Below are positions 52,068 through 58,828 of a stretch of DNA of 64,000 nucleotides, one piece after another (the stretch's first letter is position 1; every line of letters starts with the position of its first letter). Below the pieces are notes generated by a model. It saw only the letters and a program-made list of their open reading frames with translations. It made no database searches and was not told the origin of the DNA. The position numbers and the translations under genes are program-made. This DNA is from DASXYG01 sp036502625. Its GTDB lineage: Bacteria > Actinomycetota > Actinomycetes > Streptosporangiales > Streptosporangiaceae. The stretch lies in the NCBI GenBank assembly GCA_036502625.1, contig DASXYG010000080.1, positions 1-64,000 of the forward strand, written 5' to 3'.

Positions 52068-53381
52068 ATGTCCACCCTCTCGACCCGAGCGTCCGCGGAC
52101 GGCGCCGCGCCGTACACACGCCGCCAGATCGGGCTGATCCTCACGTTCGCCTTCCTCGGCACGCTGTTCGACGGCGCCGAGCTGAACCTCGTCGGATACC
52201 CGCTCGCGTACATCTCCGACACCCTGCACGTCACCACCGTCCAGCTCATCCAGGTGGTCACCCTCCAGGGCTTCGCGTCGATCGCCGGCGGCATCATCTT
52301 CGGCTGGCTCGGCGACCTGCTCGGCCGCCGCTGGACGTACACGATCTCCGTGCTGCTGTTCGGCGTCGCCGCGGTCGCCGGCGGCATCGCGCCGAACTAC
52401 CTGGTCTTCATGCTCAGCAGGCTGCTGGCCGGCGTCGGCATGGGCGGCCTGTTCGGGCTGTCGTTCTCGATGTTCGCCGAGTGCTGGAAGACGTCCAAGC
52501 GCGGCCTGATGGGCGGATCCATCCAGGCCATGTACTTCACCGGCGAGATCGTCACCGAAGGCGTCATCTACTTCTGCATCACCGCGTTCGGCCCCGGCAC
52601 CGGCTGGCGTACCGGGTACGTCCTGATCGGCGCGGGCACCCTGGTGATCGCCCTGCTGGCCGCGTTCCTGCTGCCGGAGTCGCAGCACTGGCGGACGTAC
52701 CAGACGGAGCTGCGCGCCGGGCGCCTGCCCGCCGAACTGCGCCGCGGGAAGGTGCCGCTGGTGGACCTCTTCCGGCGCCGGTACGCGTTCGGCACGATCC
52801 TGTTCATCGTGCTGGCCACCGCCATGTTCCTGACGACGAACTCGATGATCGCGTACCTGTCCACGTTCTTGATCAAGGTGGAGAAGGTGTCGCTCGGCAC
52901 CGCGAGCCTGATCGTCCTGCTCGGGCTGGTGTGCACGGCGGTCACGTACCCGATCGGCGGCGCGCTGTCGGACGTCCTGCGGCGCAAGTGGGCGTTCTTC
53001 TGGTGCTGCGCGTTCGGGGTGATCGGGTTCGCGTGGTTCCTCGGCCTGGTGCTGACCGGGTCCGCGCACGTCGGCACCGACTTCTGGGCGTACCCGACGT
53101 TCTGGGCGCTGATGCTGTGCGCGAGCGCCTGCGGCGGGTTCGGCATCCTCGGCGTCTGGATGGCGGAGTTCTTCCCCACCCGGGTCCGCTCCACCGGCTC
53201 CAACCTCAGCTACTACGCCGGGCGCGGCCTGGGCGCCGGGGTGTTCCCGCTGTTCGCGCTGACGCTCGCCGGCTCGGTGCCGCTGGCCCTCGCGCTCGGC
53301 GTCGTCGGCCCGATCGCCGGGGTCGTGTTCGCGCTCGTCGCACCGGACCACACCGGCCGTACGATCGAGGCGGTCGAATGA
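52068..53381 (+). CDS. MFS transporter, second carrier of the aromatic-acid module
   Basis: A 437-residue MFS carrier with 12 helices. LGTLFDGAELNLVGYPLAYI in the first helix and GWLGDLLGRRWTYT in the second loop are family features. It differs clearly from the preceding carrier. It lies 17 bases after it and overlaps UbiX by 4 bp. Two carriers may serve a substrate and a pathway product. Confidence 0.9.
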   Translation: MSTLSTRASADGAAPYTRRQIGLILTFAFLGTLFDGAELNLVGYPLAYISDTLHVTTVQLIQVVTLQGFASIAGGIIFGWLGDLLGRRWTYTISVLLFGVAAVAGGIAPNYLVFMLSRLLAGVGMGGLFGLSFSMFAECWKTSKRGLMGGSIQAMYFTGEIVTEGVIYFCITAFGPGTGWRTGYVLIGAGTLVIALLAAFLLPESQHWRTYQTELRAGRLPAELRRGKVPLVDLFRRRYAFGTILFIVLATAMFLTTNSMIAYLSTFLIKVEKVSLGTASLIVLLGLVCTAVTYPIGGALSDVLRRKWAFFWCCAFGVIGFAWFLGLVLTGSAHVGTDFWAYPTFWALMLCASACGGFGILGVWMAEFFPTRVRSTGSNLSYYAGRGLGAGVFPLFALTLAGSVPLALALGVVGPIAGVVFALVAPDHTGRTIEAVE

Positions 53382-53947
53382 CCCGCCGGATCGTCGTCGG
53401 CATCACCGGCGCCAGCGCCCCGCACTACGGCATCGCGCTGCTGCGCCGCCTCCGCGTGATCGACGACATCGAGACCCACCTGGTGGTCTCCGCCGGTGCG
53501 AGGCGCACGATCGCCGTGGAGACCGACCTCACCGTGGCGGGCGTCACCACGCTCGCCGACGTGTCCTACAGCCCCGGCGACCTGGCCGCCCCCATCGCGT
53601 CCGGCTCGTTCCCGGTGGACGCGATGGCCGTGGCCCCCTGCTCGATGCGAACCCTGGCCGCCGTAGCGCACGGCCTGTCCGACAACCTCCTGACCCGCGC
53701 CGCCGACGTAGCCCTGAAGGAACGCCGCAAGCTGGTGCTGGTGACCAGGGAAACCCCCCTCAGCCTCATCCACCTCCGCAACATGACCGCGGTAACGGAG
53801 GCCGGCGCGACCGTCATGCCCCCGGTCCCGGCCTTCTACCACGCCCCCGTCACGGTCGACGACCTCATCGCCCACACCACCGGCCGCCTCCTCGACACCC
53901 TCGACATCCCCAACACCACCTTCACCCGCTGGGGAACCAGCGAGTAG
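53378..53947 (+). CDS. UbiX-type flavin prenyltransferase
   Basis: A 189-residue enzyme that joins dimethylallyl phosphate to FMN to make prFMN, the cofactor of UbiD. Motifs are VGITGASAPHYGIALL at the start, PCSMRTLAAVAHGLSDNLL, and KLVLVTRETPLSLIHLRNM. It starts in an ATGA overlap with the second MFS gene. Its presence opposite the UbiD operon, under the same candidate operator, supports a single regulon. Confidence 0.93.
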   Translation: MTRRIVVGITGASAPHYGIALLRRLRVIDDIETHLVVSAGARRTIAVETDLTVAGVTTLADVSYSPGDLAAPIASGSFPVDAMAVAPCSMRTLAAVAHGLSDNLLTRAADVALKERRKLVLVTRETPLSLIHLRNMTAVTEAGATVMPPVPAFYHAPVTVDDLIAHTTGRLLDTLDIPNTTFTRWGTSE

Positions 53948-54002
53948 GCACCCACCGCACCAGCGATACCGGCACGGCGTCCGCGGGGCGCCTGATAGCG
54001 CG

Positions 54003-54597
54003 CTACCGGACGGGCTCTCCTTCGCTTGCCTCCTCCGAGACCGGTGTTCTCTCGGTGGCCGGCGATCGTAGCGTCAGCAGGGTGAGGGCGGCCCCGGCGA
54101 CGGCGATGCCGGCGGCGCCGCGGAAGGCCGCCGATGATCAGCGGCTTCGCGCCGAGCCCGGCGATCAGCCGTGGCGCGACCGCGACCATGAGCACCACGA
54201 TCAGCACGGTCATCGGCAGCAGCGCCGCGCCGCTCGCGAACGCGCCGTAGCCGAGCACCTGCTGGAGGTACAGGTTCAGGAAGTACCACATCGGGATCCA
54301 CGCCGCGCCGAGCAGCGCCTGTGCCAGGTTCGCCGAACCGAGACCGGGTGTACGGAAGATGCCGAGCCGTACGAGCGGAGCGCGCCGCGCCCGCTGGATC
54401 ACGAGGAACCCGATCAGCAGGGCCACCGCGAGCGCGAGCACCAGCAACGTCGCCGGGCTCGCCCAGCCCTCCTGCGGCGCTCGCACGATCGCGAACACCG
54501 CCAACGCCAGGCCGGCCGTCACCGCGGCGGCCCCCGCGACGTCCACGGACCCGCGCCGTGCCGGGGCCGACGGCAGGCCGTCGACAAGTACCCTCAT
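54003..54597 (-). pseudogene. Fragment of a DHA2-type MFS drug exporter
   Basis: The leftward frame starting at 54597 reads as the middle of an EmrB-like exporter (WIPMWYFLNLYLQQVLGYG, APRLIAGLGAKPLIIGG). The first half of the protein is missing. After KPLIIGG the frame breaks at about 54130. Another frame then reads FRGAAGIAVAGAALTLL and a charged tail to a stop at 54003, which is the usual C-terminus of the family. The last few helices between these parts are missing. Confidence 0.75.
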
Positions 54598-54715
54598 TGG
54601 GTATATGGCGGTGATCTAGGTCTCGGGTGCGCCGGCGGGCAGTGCTACGCGAACAGGATCTGCGGAGACGAGCCGCGCCCGTGGCCGACACCCCCGAGAT
54701 CCTCGCGGTGGCGGA

Positions 54716-54823
54716 TCACTCCGACATGTGGCTCATCGCGATGAAGGCCGCCACCATGAGCGCCGCGTACGCCACGAAGATGACGGCGACGATCACAACG
54801 GCGACGATCCAGCGACGCTTCAC
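54716..54823 (-). CDS. Possible 35-residue single-helix membrane peptide
   Basis: From a GTG at 54823 the frame gives a basic start (VKRRW), one strongly hydrophobic helix (IVAVVIVAVIFVAYAALMV) and a short polar end. There is no good ribosome-binding site, and I do not recognise a family. It is located just after the DUF6069-like gene on the same strand and could be cotranscribed. Confidence 0.4.
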   Translation of the reverse strand: MKRRWIVAVVIVAVIFVAYAALMVAAFIAMSHMSE

Positions 54824-54848
54824 GCGCCAAGCGTCGCACCGAACCCCG

Positions 54849-55238
54849 TCATGCGGCCCTGGCCCGGCCTTTCGCGGTGACGACCGCGGTGGCGACGGCG
54901 AGGTGCATGAGCATGAGCCCGAAGACGTTGGCAAGGGTGGCGCCGAGTGTCAGGAGGAGCAGATCCGGTACCCACGTCAGGGCGAGCACGGCCGGGACGA
55001 CAATGCGCAGGGCCTGCGGGGCGCGCCGGGCGATGAGGGTCCAGCCGGCGGCGCCGGCGAGGACGCCGGCGAGGGTCGCGGGCAGGTAGGCGGCGGGGGA
55101 CAGGCCCATGCCGATGCCGCCGTGATCGAGGGCGGCCGCCGCGAAGGCGATGGCGGTGTTGACCACCAGGGCGGCCGATGCGGCCAGGCCGAGCCGGAGG
55201 CCGATCGTCGACGCCGGGGTTCCGGTGATGAGGCTCAT
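54849..55238 (-). CDS. DUF6069-like four-helix membrane protein
   Basis: A 129-residue membrane protein with four hydrophobic segments and the order typical of the actinobacterial DUF6069 group (VNTAIAFAAAALDHGG, LAGVLAGAAGWTLIARRAP, TWVPDLLLL, LMLMHLAVATAVV). Function is unknown. A strong AAGGAGGGG lies just before the ATG. It is divergent from the MarR gene, which probably regulates it through the repeats at 55253-55293. Confidence 0.8.
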   Translation of the reverse strand: MSLITGTPASTIGLRLGLAASAALVVNTAIAFAAAALDHGGIGMGLSPAAYLPATLAGVLAGAAGWTLIARRAPQALRIVVPAVLALTWVPDLLLLTLGATLANVFGLMLMHLAVATAVVTAKGRARAA

Positions 55239-55252
55239 AACCCCTCCTTGGG

Positions 55253-55293
55253 TTGCGTGTTAAACCTGAAGCTAGATTGGATTGCGTGTTAAA
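55253..55293. promoter_or_regulatory. Direct repeats in the DUF6069/MarR divergent promoter
   Basis: TTGCGTGTTAAA occurs exactly at 55253-55264 and 55282-55293, 29 bases apart (nearly three helical turns). The pair lies between two divergent starts and is a candidate MarR operator. Confidence 0.6.
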
Positions 55294-55300
55294 GTCAAGC

Positions 55301-55831
55301 GTGGATTCGGAGACGCCCGAGGGGACGGAAGACGTGGCCGAGGAGCCGGTGCGCTGGCTGGACGACGATCAGCTTCGGGCGTGGATCAACCTGGTGAAGG
55401 TGCTGCTCACGCTGCCGGGGGCGCTCGAAGGGCAGCTTCTGCGGGACGCCGACCTCACGTTGCTGGGCTACATGATCTTGGCCCGGTTGTCGGTGGTCCC
55501 TGGGGAGAGCCTGAGCATGAGTGAGATCGCGGAGATGGCGAACGGGTCGTTGCCCCGGATCTCCCACGCGGTGGCGCGGCTGGAGAGCCGGGGCTGGGTG
55601 ACGCGGACGGTGCGCACGGGCCAGGGGCGGCGCTTCACCGTGGCGACGCTGACCGACGCCGGCCGCGCGCACCTGGAGGCATCGGCCCCGGCCCACGTCG
55701 CGAACGTGCGGAGGCTGGTCGTCGAGCCGCTGGGCAGCGATTTCGCCCGGCTCGGCGACGCGGCCGAACGCATCGTCAAGGTCCTCGGGCTGCCCACCAG
55801 CGTGCTCAGCGGCGACGCCACGTCGGGCTGA
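55301..55831 (+). CDS. MarR family transcription regulator
   Basis: A 176-residue winged-helix regulator. The start of the fold is RWLDDDQLRAWINLVKVL, and the DNA-binding part includes LSMSEIAEMANGSLPRISHAVARLESRGWV with a wing VRTGQGRRFTVATLT. The GTG at 55301 places the operator-like repeats upstream; GTG at 55334 is also possible. It probably represses itself and the divergent membrane protein. Confidence 0.88.
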   Translation: MDSETPEGTEDVAEEPVRWLDDDQLRAWINLVKVLLTLPGALEGQLLRDADLTLLGYMILARLSVVPGESLSMSEIAEMANGSLPRISHAVARLESRGWVTRTVRTGQGRRFTVATLTDAGRAHLEASAPAHVANVRRLVVEPLGSDFARLGDAAERIVKVLGLPTSVLSGDATSG

Positions 55832-56118
55832 CCGGGCACGCCGGCACTCGGCCGGCCGCTTCTGCACGATGGCACCGACGGTACGACCTGCCCGGCGGTC
55901 GGCAGGCGCACTGCCGAGGCCGGGAAGTGACGGATGTTCGGCAAGATCCGACACGCTACCGGCGGGTACCGGTGTTTGGCGCCCGGCCTGGATCAACGCG
56001 CGTTTATATATCTAATATCCCGATACGCGATCTTTCGCGTGTCCGGACAACGGCGCCTGCGCTGGCGAGAAGGCGAATGGTGGCAGGCTCCGCATCCCAT
56101 CCCGCAAGGGGGGAGACC
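55832..56118 (+). promoter_or_regulatory. Upstream region of the third MFS carrier
   Basis: A 287-base gap with an AT-rich patch at 56002-56028 (TTTATATATCTAATATCC) that probably marks the promoter. An in-frame extension of the MFS gene through this region is possible but does not look like protein. AAGGGGGGAG stands before the chosen ATG at 56119. Confidence 0.5.
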
Positions 56119-57507
56119 ATGGTTCACTCACCGCACGCGGCAGAACCCGGACGGCCCGAGGCCGAGACGCGCGCCGCCCGCATCAGTGCCCGGATCGATC
56201 GGATGCCCACGTACGGGTTCGGGCTCCCGCTGTTCGTGATCGTCGGCGCCTCGTACTTCTTCACCTTCTACGACATCACCGCGATCGGCGTCACGCTGCC
56301 CACGCTTACCCAGGTGATGCACCTGACCGGCAGCCAGGTGGCCACGCCGGTCACCGCGAACCTCTTCGCGTACATCGTCGGCGCGTACGGCCTGGCCACC
56401 ATCGCGGACTACATCGGCAGGCGCCGCGCGCTGGCGATCTCCGTGGTCATCCTCGCGATCGGCTCGCTGGCGACCGCGTTCTCCTGGGACCTCACATCCC
56501 TGACCGCGTTCCGCTTCCTCACCGGGCTCGGCATGGGCGCGCAGATCTCGCTGGCCGCGACCATCATGACCGAGCTGACCCCGCCGCATCTGCGCGGCCG
56601 CGGCGTCGCGATCAACGTGTTCTGGGGCGGCGTGGGGCTGGGCGCGGCGCCGTGGGTCGGCCTCGGGCTGCTGGAGGTCGGCGCGATCGGCTGGCGGCTG
56701 GTGTTCGGCCTGGCCGCCCTGGTGTTCGTGCTGCTGTTCGCCCTGAACGACCGGACGCTGCCGGAGTCGCCGCGCTGGCTGGCCCTGCACGGGCAGGCGG
56801 AACGGGCCGAGGCCATCGTGACCGCGATGGAGAAACGGGTCGAACGGCGCGGCATCGAGCTGCCGCCCGTCCGCGAGGTGCCGGCCGAGGCGACCCTGCG
56901 CACGTTCCCGACCGCGGAACTGCTGCGCCCGCCGTACATCAGCCGCGTCGCGATCGTGTTCTTCTTCTGGACGTTCAGCTACATGGGCGCCTACGCCTAC
57001 CTGGCGTACCAGCCCACGCTGATCATCAAGATGGGCGTCGCCGGCGACCACGGGCTGCTCTACAGCGCCATCGGCGACGTCGCCTTCCCGGTCGGCGCGC
57101 TGCTGGCCGCGCTGCTCATCGACCGCTGGCAGCGCAAGTACCTGGCGGCCTGCGCGGGCGCGCTCGGCATCATCGGCGTGCTGGTCATCGCGATCGCCGG
57201 CGGACCCGTCGCGATCATCGTCGGCTCGTTCATCGCGGGCATCTGGATCATGTCGCCCGCGTACGGCTACTCCTACACCGCTGAGGTCTTCCCGACCCGG
57301 GCGCGCGCGTCGGCGATGTCCATCGGAGACGGGCTCGGCCACATCGGCGGCGCCGTTCAGCCGTACGTCGTGGTCGCCGTGCTCGCGGCGTTCGGTCCCC
57401 GGCCGACGTTCGTGACGATCGGCGCGATGACGGTCGTCGCCATGCTGATCATCCTGCTGGGCGGCATCCGTACGATGCGCCGCGAACTCACCGAGGTCGC
57501 GGCCTGA
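56119..57507 (+). CDS. MFS transporter, metabolite:H+ symporter type
   Basis: A 462-residue 12-helix carrier. YFFTFYDITAIGVTLPTL in the first helix, TIADYIGRRRALAISV in the loop and AEVFPTRARASAMSIGDG late in the protein are family features. The central cytoplasmic loop runs from about residue 215 to 270. The chosen start has an excellent ribosome-binding site. It converges on the HxlR gene. Substrate is unknown, probably a carboxylic acid or sugar. Confidence 0.9.
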   Translation: MVHSPHAAEPGRPEAETRAARISARIDRMPTYGFGLPLFVIVGASYFFTFYDITAIGVTLPTLTQVMHLTGSQVATPVTANLFAYIVGAYGLATIADYIGRRRALAISVVILAIGSLATAFSWDLTSLTAFRFLTGLGMGAQISLAATIMTELTPPHLRGRGVAINVFWGGVGLGAAPWVGLGLLEVGAIGWRLVFGLAALVFVLLFALNDRTLPESPRWLALHGQAERAEAIVTAMEKRVERRGIELPPVREVPAEATLRTFPTAELLRPPYISRVAIVFFFWTFSYMGAYAYLAYQPTLIIKMGVAGDHGLLYSAIGDVAFPVGALLAALLIDRWQRKYLAACAGALGIIGVLVIAIAGGPVAIIVGSFIAGIWIMSPAYGYSYTAEVFPTRARASAMSIGDGLGHIGGAVQPYVVVAVLAAFGPRPTFVTIGAMTVVAMLIILLGGIRTMRRELTEVAA

Positions 57508-57530
57508 CCCGGGGGCGTCTCGTGGAAGGC

Positions 57531-57914
57531 TCAATCCGCGTGGTCGTAGGCCTCCTGTGACGCCGTCACGTCGCTGAGGTGGGCGATCGACCACTCCTCC
57601 AGCGCGCGCAGCGGCTCGCGCAGGGTTCGGCCCGCCTCGGTGAGCGTGTACTCGACGCGGACCGGGACCTCGGGGTGGACGGTGCGGCGTACGAGCCCGT
57701 CACGTTCGAGCGCGCGGAGAGTCTGGGTGAGCATCTTCTGCGAGACGCCTTCGATGCGCCGGCGCAGCTCCGAGAAGCGGACGCTTCCGTCCCAGAGGGC
57801 ACCGACGATGAGCACCGTCCACCGGTCGCCGATGCGATCCAGGATGCGGCGGGTCGGGCAGTCGGCGTGGTACGGGCTGCCGTGGAGCACCGACTCGGCC
57901 GGAGTGGTTACCAC
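57531..57914 (-). CDS. HxlR family transcription regulator
   Basis: A 127-residue winged-helix regulator with the family start CPTRRILDRIGDRWTVLIV, containing the conserved Cys near the N-terminus that senses aldehydes or oxidants in characterised members. RFSELRRRIEGVSQKMLTQTLRALERDGLV is too long to be chance and gives the HTH. It starts with GTG and is divergent from the NAD(P)-binding protein, a common pairing. Confidence 0.92.
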   Translation of the reverse strand: MVTTPAESVLHGSPYHADCPTRRILDRIGDRWTVLIVGALWDGSVRFSELRRRIEGVSQKMLTQTLRALERDGLVRRTVHPEVPVRVEYTLTEAGRTLREPLRALEEWSIAHLSDVTASQEAYDHAD

Positions 57915-57947
57915 AAGGTGCCTTCTTCCGAGAGGAGAGCTGGTCTC

Positions 57948-57956
57948 TTACGGTAA
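57948..57956. promoter_or_regulatory. Putative HxlR operator
   Basis: TTAC-G-GTAA is a perfect palindrome around one central base, located between the divergent HxlR and NAD(P)-binding genes. A second short palindrome AAGG-TG-CCTT lies at 57915-57924, next to the HxlR start. Confidence 0.4.
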
Positions 57957-58002
57957 TCACATCGCGTCGTCCGACGCCACCCGTCCCGTGGAAAGGCACC
58001 CC

Positions 58003-58650
58003 GTGTCTCGCATCACCGTCATCGGCGGCACCGGCTATGCAGGTTCGGCCATCGTCGCGGAGGCCGCTGCCCGCGGTCATCAGGTCACCGCGCTGAGCCG
58101 CTCGCTCCCCGACGCGCCGATCCCGAACGTGACCTATGTCCAGGGCGACGCCGCCGACGCCGCATCGCTCTCGGCACCCATCGAGGGCGCGGACGTCGTC
58201 GTGGCCGCGGTCGCCCCGCGCGGCCCGCAATCCGGCACCTGGCGCGGCGTCCACCGCACCATCGCGCGTCTGGCCGATGCCGCGGGCGTGCCCCTGTTCG
58301 TCGTCGGCGGCTACTCGTCGCTGCGCCCGGCGCCCGGGGCGGACCGCTTCGTCACCGACCTCAGCGCCATCCCCACGGAGTTCCACGACGAGATCCGCGC
58401 CGGAGCGGCGTTCGTCATCGAGGACCTCCCGGCCACGCCCGCGACTCTCGACTGGGTCTTCGTGAGCCCGGCGTTCGGATTCGGCGCACATGTGCCCGGC
58501 GAACAACTCGGCCGGTATCGGCTCGGCGACGACGTCGCGGTTCAGCCCGAGGACGGCGGCGCGATCTCCGCCGCGGACTACGCCCTCGGGTTCGTCGATC
58601 TGATCGAGAAAGGCGACCACCACAGGGCACAGGTCAACCTCGCCCACTGA
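58003..58650 (+). CDS. NAD(P)-binding atypical SDR (NmrA/YwnB-like)
   Basis: A 215-residue Rossmann protein with the motif VIGGTGYAGSAIVAEA at the N-terminus and VVAAVAPRGPQSG after the third strand. There is no YxxxK active site of classical SDRs. Proteins of this type are often controlled by a divergent HxlR regulator and relate to quinone or aldehyde stress. The start is GTG at 58003 behind GAAAGG. Confidence 0.87.
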   Translation: MSRITVIGGTGYAGSAIVAEAAARGHQVTALSRSLPDAPIPNVTYVQGDAADAASLSAPIEGADVVVAAVAPRGPQSGTWRGVHRTIARLADAAGVPLFVVGGYSSLRPAPGADRFVTDLSAIPTEFHDEIRAGAAFVIEDLPATPATLDWVFVSPAFGFGAHVPGEQLGRYRLGDDVAVQPEDGGAISAADYALGFVDLIEKGDHHRAQVNLAH

Positions 58651-58828
58651 GCCTTTCCGGGCGGTGTCTCTGGAGGCCACGTCGATCCGGGGCCGAGGAC
58701 GGGAGGCGGAGGCGCGTACCTCTCCCCACTTTCAGATTATAGCAGCCCGGCCCATCTCATGAGAAATCAAATTGTGTTCCATACTGCCGTCGTTGCGTTA
58801 GTGGTCGACCGGCGATAGGGCGGCGGAA

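Noticed and set aside
58651..58828. Rifamycin-associated element upstream of the phosphotransferase gene
   Set aside because: I could not find the expected inverted repeat by eye in this gap.
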